From NCBI GenBank assembly GCA_051294375.1, contig CM119265.1:27960665-28024664 (forward strand): a stretch of DNA of 64,000 nt, read 5' to 3'. Below, piece after piece: positions 32,731 to 44,589 of the stretch. Under the pieces are notes generated by a model. The model made no database searches. It was given only the letters and a program-made list of their open reading frames with translations, and was not told where the DNA came from. This stretch comes from Paraspadella gotoi. Its lineage: Eukaryota; Chaetognatha. The first letter of the stretch is position 1. Each line of letters begins with the position of its first letter. The position numbers and the translations under genes are program-made.

Positions 32731-35700
32731 ACGCCGCCCTAAAACTGCATACAGGCAAAGTGGCACTAAGCGGCAAACCGGCGCGTTCTTGATTTCTTCC
32801 ACTTAGTTCTGCTGTAGCATGCTGCAGGATGGTTTACTGTGAAGTGTGAGAAAGCTTTTGTAAGTCTCTATATAATTACCAAGCGTTCAGAGGGTAAGGT
32901 GCATGTAGGGTTGGGCCATCTAGGAGAAGCTCAATGACGGTGAGTAAAACTATTACTGTATAGGCATCAGATTTGAGTGCCCAAAACCAAAGACAATATT
33001 AGCCCTTGAGAGATATACATTGTGTGTGTCTGAGATGTTTGAGTTCTTCTACCGTCCACGCTTTCCAGCTTTTCCTATTTAGTAAGTGCTGAGTTTGTGC
33101 TACATAGATATGCATCACAAGCACCCACAATATATATATACAATATGAACAGTCACACTATTGAGACGCAAACAAGTCTGACACGCCGCTTCTTCGATAC
33201 CACCTGTACAAGGAACTACATTTTCATCTCTGACATATCCTTAATAGCCCAGTAGATCACGAGACGACCTATCAACAAACTGATGCTCTCTCTAATCGCA
33301 CTAATCGCATAATCTGCGCGAGGGCATGATATCGGCCGGACATCACCACTTGCTAGTCACCCAAGAGAGAGCTTTTCTGGATGTCTGGTGCCCAAATCCC
33401 TTTGAGAGAGAGATTCTCGATCTCAGAGGATGGCGCAGGGACGTGGTGTAACGCGCTATCACAGATTAACCCCCTCCCAATTGGTAGGCTTATTCATCCA
33501 CCAGTTTGCCCAGCTCCTGCAAAGGTTTGACTTGCTTTGATGATCTAGTAATTATTATATAAGTTAGACCTGTCGGGTGGGGGAGTTTGGAAACATGAGT
33601 AAAGGGAGGGGAGGGTGAAGGAAAAGGGGAGGGAGTGTGCCGGCGCAAGTAAAGGGGCTAGAATGGTCATAGAACAGAGCAACATCTGCCAGCTCTGGAA
33701 TGGGAAGCTCTTGTGAATTTTGCTTCTAGCCGAAAGTCACGTGAGATGGATCGTATCTGTCTTCGTGCGTATAGTGGCCGTAGAAATGATTAGTGCTCTC
33801 GAGTATTGACTGAATGAAAGGAGTACTCGCAAATGAGGCGCCATTGTGTTTGGCCAATAAAGTGTGTCATATCTCCATCTCATCTGGACCATTAGTGCTA
33901 TGTGTACTCAGAAGAACTATATGCATGAGTGGAATGGTGGCTCATTCTATAGTGAGTATGCTTATCTTGTCCTAGACACGATGCCTGCTTTACATACACT
34001 TCTCAGGTACCTTTTTAGAGATGCTGCCTTTTTGACGGGCCTGTGGTTACACCAAACCTGTGGACTGTGTGGGAGAGATACTTTCTTCTGTCGTAACGCG
34101 ATAGAAGTCCAACCTTGTAGTTGAGCAAAAGCCATTGCTTTAGCAACGTCATGTTGTATTGGTCTTCTCTTCCAAGTACGTCTCGATATTCTCCACACCA
34201 CGCATCCCATACCTAGTTGCTGCTCGTGCTGTCTTGCAGCCTACTCACTCATAAGTTATTTGAGATAGAATTTATGGAAAGCCGTCTCTCTGCTCCCCGT
34301 CGATGTGTGATCTGTGCTTGTGCTTGTGTTCTGTCTTATTGGCGCTTCCACGGCCTGCTCTTGGAGCTTCCTCCTCAGTGGGTTTGTCCCGATAGAGGAC
34401 TAATAATGGGTTTGCAGAATATTATCCTTTCTGATCGTTTCTCACGAAAGGGCTTCTTTCCCAGTCATGTCGCTTGAATAGGTCAACTTGGGAGTCTGTC
34501 TCAAGACCAAGTTCACTCTTGGCATCATTTGTAATGACGGGGCCTCCGTGCCAAGCCCCATGGGCCAGGTTCTGCATCAATCTCCACCCGTTCTCTGAGT
34601 ATCACAATAAGTCGCGCGATGTAATCTCTGAGCCCCGTCTCTTCGATTCCAGACCTCATCTTGACCCTTGCATGAGTGTTCCTTTCACTCTAGTATGGGT
34701 GTGGCTGCTGCATTAATTGTTTTAAACTTACAACTATATTTCCGCGTCCATCTGGGTGTGGATGAGTCAGGGTAGTCTGATTTTTCTCCAATCAACATTT
34801 CCATCGTAGTTCTAGAAGCCATCTTCGCACGCTTTTCATGGGGCTTCAGGTTTGTCCTGAAGAGTGTGCTGAGTCAATGGTCTGAATTTGTTTCCCATTG
34901 TGATTGCAAAACTTGGAAGGTCATTTCTTTGATTTGGAGTGATAGGTGGTACTTACCCACAGTGTTGCTCAGGCGGACCCGGTTTGTGATGGCAGGTACC
35001 AAAATATAAAATCTTGGTCAAATATTCATCATATCCGCAAGAACATAAAAAGACTCGTCCTGTGAGATAACACTTATGGTGAGAACAAATGATTCGCAGG
35101 TTGCATCGTCTTTTCTTAAGGGTCTGATGGTCCCTGTAGCTGCTAAGAGAGTCGCAAGTGATGTGGGCCGTGATAGAGGACCTTTGTCAGAACAGGCCCA
35201 TCTTTTTCTACAAAATTTATATACTTCGGCACTGGTTTATAGAGGCGGCCGGTGTCATAGAGGCAGCTGCCGGCGCGCCATGCAATCACTGCTGCGGAAG
35301 TGGATTCAGACTATATTTGACCACAAGTTATTGTGTGTGCTTATTTGTGTCCATCTCTGGGCTCTGGCCCTCGGAGTCAAGATGATGTTGCTCACTGTCG
35401 GGAAGGCCTGGCAGTCTCCTCCTTTTCATCCTTTGTTAGTCCTCCTGGGCAGTCAGTGGCATAAGGAATGTTTCCGGACTGGTGGCATTCAAGCTCCACA
35501 CGCCTTATGGTTGCCTGGGTTGAAGCGACTCGGCCTGTTTGTTCCCCTGCTATGATACAGTATAGGTTGCGTTGTTAATCTTCCTATGGGGCGAAGTTTC
35601 CTCAGGCCTAGCCGTCTCCACGTAACTGATTGGGTTAGGCCTGTTAGTCTGACTTTGTTGGCATGATACCAAAGGTCTTTAGAAGGGTTGGGCCAACTGG

Positions 35701-36249
35701 ATTGGCTGTGTGAAGTCTGATCCCAGTCTCAGAGCGGATTGTTGTGCTCTCTGTAGGCCCTTCTAACAGCTTGGCACAGGCTTTTTGATCTTGTAAGGAT
35801 GGCCCCTTGTTCCCATGGCTTAGTCTGGCTCCATTCTTGTCCAAGGCACCCAGCTTAACTTAAAGGCACAGTTGAATATTTTTGGGCAAGGGCAAGTTCA
35901 TGGGCTTTTTTAGAGGTTTAAATAGTTTTTTGAACATTCTCGAGGCAGTAGATTTACTCTGAGTTATGTTTGCTGTTTCAGCAAGAATTCTTAACTTTGT
36001 CTCTGTTGTCAATTGTCAACATTTTTGGTGTTCGTTTTCCATATTTTCTTCCTAAAGTTTGATAAGTCTCCTGTAGTTCAATGTTGACTGAGTTATTTTG
36101 TTATTTATAATTTTAGTGGCGGAGGTTACGGTCTGTTACAGCAGATAGTTTTTATTTTGAATATTATATTTTATCTTCAGAGTCAAAATAAACCTTATTG
36201 CTTACGATCAAATCCACCGATGTTGCGCCTTAGTACCAAACATGGGGCT
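32731..36249. other. error-rich sequence, probably retroelement interior, unannotated
   Basis: Position suggests the RT and protease region of the minus arm, but I cannot identify their motifs. Plus-strand frames such as 35076-35555 (159 residues) have no recognisable domain and probably lie antisense to the element. Confidence 0.35.
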
Positions 36250-37879
36250 TCTCTTCACCCTTTTTTTCTTTTTGTGATGTGTTTTTTTTCACCTTTTGCT
36301 TCGGTGCTGTAGCTTTCATTGGATTTCTTTGTTTTTGTACTGCCCTAATATCCTGAACAGGCCGTTCTCGCCGTTTCTTGTGGTTGTATTTGGATGGCGC
36401 AATTGCCCGTGTGACAAATTATTTAAGTTCCATTAAGAATCTTCTATTCCATGTTTTTTGCAAGTTTTGGAACATAGCAGCACACTGGATGAGAAGGCCA
36501 TGGCGCTTGTGAGGTTGGATCCTGAATCAGCACTATTCTTCATTGCTGCATCAGCGGTGTTTATTGGTTTTTCCTGGCTTGTCCTCAGCCTCTGCAACTC
36601 TTCTGATGTGGTTGTTGAGCTTTCTTGCAGCGTAACCCCGCGAGTGGGTTGTTTACTCAATACTCTGCCAAGTTGTCTTGGAGCTCCCCTTTCTCAGCAT
36701 GCTGTGTCCATTCAGGGTTTCTGATGTTATTCCCTGGACATTAGGGCTCAGTGGCGTTCGTAAAAGAAACAAGCATTTTGGGCCACATCTAATCAGGGAC
36801 TGAGGCTCTGTCCTTTTCTCTAACAGTCTCAAAATTTTCCCTGGCAGCATTGGACAAGGGCAATAGCCATACTTTGGGCGTGCACATGAGGTTGACTTCT
36901 CGAGATTTTGCTCAGCCAAGAGCCTCAGTATGCTGTACGAAGGATCCTTCAAGGAGTGTGCAGAGTCCCACCATCTGGATTGGTCGATGGAGATTACAAT
37001 CTGCTGGCGACTTTGTCACGTGCAAGTAGGCGCGCTAGTTGTTGATCAATTTCAGCTGGCGGGAGGGGCAGAATCCTTTGAAAGCCTTCGGTAAAACCTT
37101 TCTTAAAAAAATCTTCTGCGAGATTCCAGAGCCTTCTTTTTTTCTAATTTGAATTGGCGTGTATGAAAACAGAGTTTAACATAGCTTTTCACTCATTATC
37201 ATTCTCCGACGGCTTTCTTTCTTGTGAACCGGAAAGCTCTTTTTGCTCATGTGGCGAGCATCTGTCTTTGTGTTCCCCATGGGCGTCAGCTCACTTGCGA
37301 TTTTTGGGCCTGCTTGGTGAATGATTTTGTTTCGTTATACTTGATTTTGATTCATCATGATTTGCATCTTATGCTTTGAAGATTCGTCCATTTTGGAGCC
37401 AAATTTTACTTTTGGCTTTCTCTTGACCTTATTGATCCCTAGGATGGTCGAGTTCTTGTTGTTTGTTGTGTATACATCATTAAATGATCTTTAAGATTTG
37501 GCTCGGCATGCTTTGATTTCTGCCTGCGTTCATTGTTCCAATTGGCCAGTGATCAAGTAAAGTTTCCATCCAGTTTCTAAAAGTGTTGGAACTCCACTTC
37601 TGCTTGGACACTGCTACCGTCTTCTGTGCTGGCGGCGCCCATGGCGGCGCCATATGGACCCCTTCTTTTTCCATTTCGAAAAGTTGAGGTTCCATCCTGG
37701 TTTGGCTAGCGGGATGGCCGGAGGCAGAGGTAGGTTGTCCATTCTTCCTTGGGGTGGAATCTCATCCGTCGCTTAGCGTTTGTGGTAAGGCTTGATTTTT
37801 CTTGAGACTCGTCGTGAAGTCGATGTCCACATCCTCGTCACCACATTTAAGTAACTGCAGACAGGGATTCAATATGAAA
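36250..37879 (-). pseudogene. gag-like part of Ty3/Gypsy element, minus arm
   Basis: Inverted match to 21973-23490 throughout. Shared peptide pieces include SEELQRLRTS (minus frame 36433-36660; plus arm near 23155) and LRLLEKRTEP (minus frame 36653-36952; plus arm near 22945). Reading frames break several times. The innermost recognisable match to the plus arm is near 36400. Confidence 0.5.
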
Positions 37880-38170
37880 TTCAACATGGAATTTTATTTT
37901 ATCTCACTTAATCTCAGTTTCAAGAGTATATACTGGTGTGTGTTCACTAATATATCTTTTGACTCAGTCTAATCAATCAGAAACTAGAGTCTATTTATTA
38001 ATGTGGCAAGTCGACGAAGCCATTTTCCTCTCCTCGGAATCCTCCTCTCCTCTTCTGGAACCTTTCTTTCCTCTTCCGGGAAACTATTGTTCCTTTTTCT
38101 GGGATTGGCTTTCCAAAATCCCGTTCGATTCATTCCAGAATTCTTCTTCCTCTCCGGAACCTCTCCTTAA
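37880..38170 (-). mobile_element. LTR-like end of the Ty3/Gypsy element, minus arm
   Basis: Inverted match to 21668-21972, with the same GGAATCCTCCTCTCCTCTTC and TTCCGGGAAACTATTGTTCC blocks read on the plus strand. Here the LTR edge is adjacent to the pyrimidine minisatellite at 38200. Confidence 0.55.
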
Positions 38171-38199
38171 TCCTCTCTGTCCGCGTTATCATCGGAGCT

Positions 38200-38620
38200 A
38201 TGCCTCCTCATATCCTCCTCTACTCCCTCCACAACCTTTTTTTCTGAATTCCTCCTTCCTTTCGTCCCTTCCTCAAATTCCTTCGTTTCCTTTTTCCTAC
38301 CCTTTTTTTTCTTTCTCACATTCTCCTTCTTTCATTCCTTCTTCTCTATTCTCAGTTTCCTTTTTTTCTTTTCCCTTTTTACCATCCCCTTTTTTCAATA
38401 TTCCTTCTTTTCTTTCCTCCCTTTTCCTTCAATTCCTTTTTTGTCCTGTTCCTCCCTATTCAATCCTTTCTTTCTTTCCTCCACTTTTCCTCAATCCTTG
38501 TTCCTTCTCCTCCTTTTCTTTCAATTTATCTTTCCTTTTCCTCCCCTTTTCATTCAACTCCTTTCTTTCCCTATCTCCTCCTTATCCATTTTCCGTTGTT
38601 ATGAACCGAATATTCCATCG
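38200..38620. repeat. noisy version of the 31-bp pyrimidine minisatellite
   Basis: Same unit as 20560-20940 with many indels, followed like the first by TTTTCCG...TTGTTATGAACCGAAT. The frame 37938-38627 is partly this repeat. Confidence 0.7.
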
Positions 38621-39090
38621 GTCATAGCGACCTTTGGTGTGGCGATAGCAGATGCGAATTGTAGTTTTCTGTCAATTGCTGTTGAGTTGTTTCGTCTGTT
38701 TCTATGTATTGATCTTATATGCTGTGAGATTACGTTGCTATTGTGCTTTGTCTGATGATAGTTTCATGTCATTTTATTGTTATCGCGTACAAATTATCGT
38801 TATGTTATGTTTTATGCTTTATACTACTCATTTGCTGATAATCCAATGGAACGCATTTACGGAGAAAAATTAAAAAAAATAATACATCTTAATATTCTAA
38901 AATATGGATTTAAATCCTTGCTGTAATAATTCGAAAACTGCTATCTTTGTAATAAAATCGCCCTGTTTTTTTATTTTGTTTATTTGCTTTGTTTTTCACC
39001 TCGTCATATCAGCAAAACAAAGAAAATGAAGAGAAAAAAAAAAACCGAGCAATGATGGCGGTGAGATTCCCAAATCGACTTGAAGTTCGG
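38621..39090. repeat. noisy repeat of 20940-21350
   Basis: Collinear with the sequence between the two tandem arrays at 20.9-21.35 kb, including the ATACATCT...AAATATGGATTTAAATCC section. Confidence 0.7.
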
Positions 39091-40200
39091 TCGATTCTTG
39101 CTCTTGCCTTCCTCCGTGCACATTTGCGCTTGCGCAAAGCTCAATTGACGAACCGTGTCCAATTGCGTGATCTGCATTCTCCAATTGGCTATTGCCATTG
39201 CATAAGCTACCTTATGTGCATTTCTTAGTTATCATAAGCTCATTTGACTGACAGCTTGTTCCATTTGCTTATCGGTTATTGCCCATCATAAAAGCTTCAT
39301 TGCCGACGTGTTCCATTTGCATTGTTATTGCCATTTCAAAGCTCATTGACGACCGTTCATATTTGCTAGATGTATTGTTAATCCGACTCCTATTTGGTAT
39401 TTGCCATCCAAAGTCTTCATTTGCGCCGATGTCCATTGCGATATATGATTCCTGATCGTTCATTCCCATCAAAGGGCCTCATTACCGAGGCTGGTACCAT
39501 TGCTGTAAGGGTATATCATACCATACAAGCATTCTGCCCGACCTTGTCCATTCTGATGGATTGCCATCCTAAGTCTAATTGTCCCGAACTCCATCAATGT
39601 GTCCTCCTGGGATTCATCAAGCTCATTGCCTACCGTGTCCATTGCTGTTTGTATTTGCCATCAAAGCTTCATTACGGCTGCCTGCCATTCTGAAGGTACT
39701 TGCCAATCAAAATCATGTACCGAAAACACGTGATCATTGCGTTGTATTGCCATTCAAAGTATTACCCGGCTGATTCATTGCTGAGTTATTTGCCATCCAA
39801 AAGCCATTTTTGCCGACCGTGTCCATTTGCTGATGCTAGATTCCATCAAAGTCTCATTTCGAACGTTCCATTGCTGCGATGGTATTGCCACAAGTCATTG
39901 CTACCGAGTACCATTGTCTTTGTATGGCCATCAAAGCTCTTTACCGGCTGTGTCCATTTGCTGATGTGTATATGCCATCGAAGCTCATTGCCCTACTCTC
40001 CTCTGGTCCATTGCTGTATGGTTATTTGCCATCTCAAGCTCATTGCCAAACGCTGTCTATTGCTTGAATAGTATTGCCATCAAAGCTCAGCGTAATGGTT
40101 AGCTGCTATCAAACCAACTAGTTCTATATATTTTTGCCACCGAAAGCCCATTCCCGACCAAGTCCATTCGGTTTAGCACTGCCATCAAAGGCCCATACTT
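39091..40200. repeat. noisy 44-bp tandem array, about 25 units
   Basis: Repeated TTGCCATCAAAGCTCATTGCC-type units with heavy indels, the continuation of the array truncated at 21642. It shows that the array is at least about 1 kb. Frames at 39394-40071 are artefacts. Confidence 0.75.
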
Positions 40201-40593
40201 ACACTATAGCATTATGGATTTTCGTTATTTCTATTTCTTCAAGAAATGCCATACTAATTTACTAATAAAGGATTATTGTTTATGCCTCATTGTGAAAATT
40301 AGGTCGATAATGAATTTAAAAAAAAAAAATTGATGTGAATTTTTCTAGAGATAAATATGAAATGGATTTTTAAAGTTTTTAACATTTTTAGTTTTGGCTT
40401 TCGTTTCTCTTTTCCCGCCACATCTTTCGTCGTCGTCGTCGTCGTCGTTGTCGTCGTTGTCGCTTGGCAACGAAACTTGATTTCTAACGTTTTATGTTTT
40501 TTGTTTTTGTTTCCAACTGTCAACATCAGTTCTCTCTTTTTCTCTTTGCGACACGAAAATAAAAAAAATGATTTAAAAATATATTTGTATTTA
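40201..40593. other. AT-rich sequence with (CGT)n
   Basis: A (CGT)n run with two single-base variants lies at about 40428-40463. The poly-Val and poly-Thr frames here come from it. No gene seen. Confidence 0.6.
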
Positions 40594-40896
40594 NNNNNNN
40601 NNNNNNNNNNNNNNNNNNNNNNNNNNNNNNNNNNNNNNNNNNNNNNNNNNNNNNNNNNNNNNNNNNNNNNNNNNNNNNNNNNNNNNNNNNNNNNNNNNNN
40701 NNNNNNNNNNNNNNNNNNNNNNNNNNNNNNNNNNNNNNNNNNNNNNNNNNNNNNNNNNNNNNNNNNNNNNNNNNNNNNNNNNNNNNNNNNNNNNNNNNNN
40801 NNNNNNNNNNNNNNNNNNNNNNNNNNNNNNNNNNNNNNNNNNNNNNNNNNNNNNNNNNNNNNNNNNNNNNNNNNNNNNNNNNNNNNNNNNNNNNNN
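40594..40896. other. assembly gap, 303 N
   Basis: Followed by a (CT)n remnant, so probably a microsatellite. Confidence 0.95.
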
Positions 40897-41035
40897 GTCT
40901 CTCTCTCTATTTTCCATTATTTTCTATTACAACCAGGTATTCATTGTTTTTTTTAATTTTCTTTTAAAGAAAAAAGATTGGGTTGTGCTGTCTTTTGTTT
41001 CGTAGCGCAGATTTCAATTGCGTTGCGCGCCAGTT

Positions 41036-41038
41036 CTC

Positions 41039-41105
<67 letters not shown>

Positions 41106-41109
41106 CTCT

Positions 41110-41141
<32 letters not shown>

Positions 41142-41145
41142 TTCA
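41036..41145. repeat. (CTTT)n then (CT)n microsatellite
   Basis: About 16 CTTT units (41039-41105) grading into CT dinucleotides. Confidence 0.95.
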
Positions 41146-41309
41146 TCGTTTTATCGGTTTTTCCCGATTTTTCTTTTTAGTTCAAAGTCAAAATGAATAA
41201 AACAAAAGGAGATCAGGCCGGGCTTACGTCTACTTTACCCAATTTTCTTTCTTTCATTTTTTTTCACTTTAGTTCTTTTGTTGCTGTCATTCGCGTTTCC
41301 ACATGCCTG

Positions 41310-41530
41310 TTTTTGGTTGACTCTCTTTTCCGAGAGTGCCCCATTTCTGTTTATTATTCCCAGAATTTAATTTTAGTCTTGATATTTAACTTATATCATT
41401 AAACTTATAAACCAATCCCTAACCTTATCATTGACCCTAACCCAAACCTCTAACGCAAAAGGTTTGTCCCTAACCCAAATTCTTTGGTCTAATCACAAAC
41501 CAAATCCGAAGCCTTTAAGTAAAAATTACG
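41310..41530 (-). repeat. dispersed repeat family A, inverted copy
   Basis: Reverse complement of the family at 2255-2720 without the MITE. Shares GGATTTGGTTTGTGATTAG and the CACTCTCGGA end block. Confidence 0.7.
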
Positions 41531-41686
41531 AAAAATGACAGGAAAAATCTACTCCGAATGACCTTCCACTAATAATTTTGGACTTTCGTTGCAAAATAAA
41601 ACCGGAGAACTAATATGGACGAATAAAACGGAAGGAGAATGAAGGAGAATGAAGGAGAACAAGGAAAAATTGAGTAGAGAGAGAGA

Positions 41687-41930
41687 NNNNNNNNNNNNNN
41701 NNNNNNNNNNNNNNNNNNNNNNNNNNNNNNNNNNNNNNNNNNNNNNNNNNNNNNNNNNNNNNNNNNNNNNNNNNNNNNNNNNNNNNNNNNNNNNNNNNNN
41801 NNNNNNNNNNNNNNNNNNNNNNNNNNNNNNNNNNNNNNNNNNNNNNNNNNNNNNNNNNNNNNNNNNNNNNNNNNNNNNNNNNNNNNNNNNNNNNNNNNNN
41901 NNNNNNNNNNNNNNNNNNNNNNNNNNNNNN
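41687..41930. other. assembly gap, 244 N, inside (GA)n
   Basis: GA repeats flank both sides. Confidence 0.95.
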
Positions 41931-42090
41931 GAGAGAGAGAGAGAGAGAGTGAGAGAGTAAAATAAAGAAAATAAAAACCGGAAAACCCTAGCGGTCGTGG
42001 AAGGAATCTTTGGCGGAACGTAAAAAAACACCTTCCCTCTTTATTTTTCTTTTTCTTTTTATTCTTTTTCTTTTTCGTTTTTCTTTTTTT

Positions 42091-42312
42091 TTAGTTGCGC
42101 CGCGAGTACTCGCGGAGCAACTCTAAAACTCACTTTTCGGTCGGTCGGTCTGTCCGTCGTTCTGTCCGTCGGTCTGTCCGTCGGTCTGTCCGTCGGTCTG
42201 CCCATCGGTCTGTCCGTCGCTCTGTCCGTCGGTCTGTCCGTCGGTCTGTCCCACTTAATTAAAAATGCTCATTACTCGCCTATAGTAGATTGTTCACTTG
42301 TTAAGACAGGAG
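42091..42312 (+). repeat. palindrome-headed dispersed repeat, family D
   Basis: Opens with a perfect 16-base palindrome CCGCGAGTACTCGCGG (42100-42115) within a longer GTTGC...GCAAC stem. Then come tandem variants of GGTCTGTCCGTC (about 42140-42250) and a tail containing ACTCGCCTATAG. A matching inverted copy lies at 53515-53695. The layout of hairpin plus short tandem core suggests a non-autonomous mobile element of unknown class. Confidence 0.6.
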
Positions 42313-42484
42313 AAAACCTCAAATCTAAGTGACTGCTGGCGCCTCCTTCAGGAAATACTAAAACTATAAAGAATTCCGATGCAGTGCGAGTCATTTTTCT
42401 TCTTTCACTTTTTCATGTTTATCTGTTTTTCTTTTCTTTTCAAATTTTTCATTTCCCACAAGAGATAAAACTCCTTTCCTCCCT

Positions 42485-43096
42485 NNNNNNNNNNNNNNNN
42501 NNNNNNNNNNNNNNNNNNNNNNNNNNNNNNNNNNNNNNNNNNNNNNNNNNNNNNNNNNNNNNNNNNNNNNNNNNNNNNNNNNNNNNNNNNNNNNNNNNNN
42601 NNNNNNNNNNNNNNNNNNNNNNNNNNNNNNNNNNNNNNNNNNNNNNNNNNNNNNNNNNNNNNNNNNNNNNNNNNNNNNNNNNNNNNNNNNNNNNNNNNNN
42701 NNNNNNNNNNNNNNNNNNNNNNNNNNNNNNNNNNNNNNNNNNNNNNNNNNNNNNNNNNNNNNNNNNNNNNNNNNNNNNNNNNNNNNNNNNNNNNNNNNNN
42801 NNNNNNNNNNNNNNNNNNNNNNNNNNNNNNNNNNNNNNNNNNNNNNNNNNNNNNNNNNNNNNNNNNNNNNNNNNNNNNNNNNNNNNNNNNNNNNNNNNNN
42901 NNNNNNNNNNNNNNNNNNNNNNNNNNNNNNNNNNNNNNNNNNNNNNNNNNNNNNNNNNNNNNNNNNNNNNNNNNNNNNNNNNNNNNNNNNNNNNNNNNNN
43001 NNNNNNNNNNNNNNNNNNNNNNNNNNNNNNNNNNNNNNNNNNNNNNNNNNNNNNNNNNNNNNNNNNNNNNNNNNNNNNNNNNNNNNNNNNNNNNNN
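42485..43096. other. assembly gap, 612 N
   Basis: Pyrimidine-rich edges. Frames drawn across it are meaningless. Confidence 0.95.
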
Positions 43097-43231
43097 TTTT
43101 ATTTCCTTCCTCCACTTTTTCCTCCTTCCCCCTCTGTTCACATCACGCATGAGATCGTCACGAAGGTGAGTTGAGGTAAGTTCACGTGAGTTCGCGTCGG
43201 GTGAGTTCAAGTGAGTAAAGGTTCCTGGAAA

Positions 43232-43309
43232 ATGTCGAATCGAGTTGAAACAAAATCAGCGATCGAACGAGACGGGAAAGGAGGAAAAGATAAAGTACGA
43301 TTTACAAAG
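43232..43309 (+). CDS. candidate first coding exon, 26 codons
   Basis: ATG at 43232, then MSNRVETKSAIERDGKGGKD and KVRFTK, ending exactly at a consensus donor AAG|GTAAGTTT (43310). The peptide is basic and hydrophilic and is not repeat-derived. Open sequence continues past the donor to 43489 but loses protein-like character and enters a dispersed repeat, which favours splicing. No downstream exon was identified. Family unknown. Confidence 0.35.
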
Positions 43310-43379
43310 GTAAGTTTAGGACTCGTTTTGGAAAAGCAAAGAAGAGTTGAATTCTGTTCAAAACGCAGCTACTTAAACA

Positions 43380-43712
43380 ATTGGTACAACCAATATAAAC
43401 TTTATTCATTCATTTTTTTAAATAAGCTATCTTGCACCTGTGAAAGATTTTGTGACCTCGCGTCCGGTCATTTTTCCCTGGTCATTTAGTTGACCTTTTC
43501 CGACTGGTCTTTTCATCGTTCTCTAGTCGCTTTCTTTTGACATACTTTGAAGGTTTAAGGTCTCAATCACTCTTACAAGATAATAACATATCAGGACCCG
43601 TCATGCTTTCAATCGAGACTCTCTCACAGTCTCGTTTATTCACCTCCAGAGTAGCTGGCTTCTCTATCAATGAAGTGGTATAATCTGTTTAAAAAAAATG
43701 TTTCGATTGTAA
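43380..43712 (+). repeat. dispersed repeat family C
   Basis: Starts with the stem-loop ATTGGTACAACCAAT (43380-43394) and includes GACTCTCTCACAGTCTCG and TATCAATGAAGTGG. Other copies are at 63679-63916 (same strand) and about 47468-47668 (inverted). Confidence 0.75.
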
Positions 43713-43729
43713 AAAGGTACCACTGCCTT

Positions 43730-44010
43730 AAGTAGATCGAGAAATACTAAACGGTACACTAACATCAAGATTGAGGGTACTGTGGCAAAACCTTATTTTG
43801 CTTCCTGTATAGCTATCCCACCCACAGTTAGTTCCGGGTTCAATCCCCTCACGGTCATGCTGGTTAATTGTGATGGTGCTGACATAAATACGCCAGTGAC
43901 ATGCGGTGGTCACTGCAGGTCCAAGGCCCATAGCGCCCCTTGTCGTGAGATGCCTCACACTCCCGGCACACATGTCATCTTTAAAGATGATAAATATATT
44001 AATATGCTTA
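43730..44010 (+). mobile_element. possible second SINE
   Basis: A B-box-like GGGTTCAATCCC lies at about 43836-43847. A GC-richer body follows (CCAGTGACATGCGGTGGTCA and onwards), then a tail with repeated AT-rich GATAAATATATT. The A box is not convincing. It differs in sequence from the SINE at 7811. Confidence 0.45.
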
Positions 44011-44148
44011 ATTTAATTCTCCCTGCAGTTTGATAGCTATCCTTAAGGCTGCTCAAGCGAAAGTCGAATATAATCTACATTTTTTTGTGTTGTGAACATA
44101 ATCTACTAGTGGAGAGGGTCATATTTTCTCTCTCTCTCTCTCTCTCTC

Positions 44149-44206
44149 NNNNNNNNNNNNNNNNNNNNNNNNNNNNNNNNNNNNNNNNNNNNNNNNNNNN
44201 NNNNNN
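44149..44206. other. assembly gap, 58 N, next to (CT)n
   Basis: CT repeat on the left, pyrimidine-rich triplets on the right. Confidence 0.95.
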
Positions 44207-44589
44207 TTCGCTTCACCCACATTTTCGTCTCCTCTTCTTCCTCCTCCTCCTCCTCCTCCCCCTCCTCCTCTTCCTCCTCATCCCTAAATGATAAACCAGT
44301 TTTTTTTGCTTCTAATCGATTTCGCGAAATTTCTCCCCAAAAATGATGGACAATTCCATCTCTAGTCTGGAACAAGACAATCGTTAACCCGACACTCCCC
44401 GTTACTCATCGAAAACGTTAATGACATAGGAATGATATATCTTTTTTCCTCGTTGGTATTATATATAGTTTATAGTACTATAGAAATTAGACAGGTTAAT
44501 ATTATACATGTAATTAAACAACGATCAAATATTTTTTTCCCCATGATACATTAAGGGAACTTTTTGGGCAATTTTACTTAATTCTTAAT

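Noticed and set aside
35076-35555. 159-residue plus-strand protein
   Set aside because: Lies opposite to the minus-arm retroelement, no domain, in a region with high base error.
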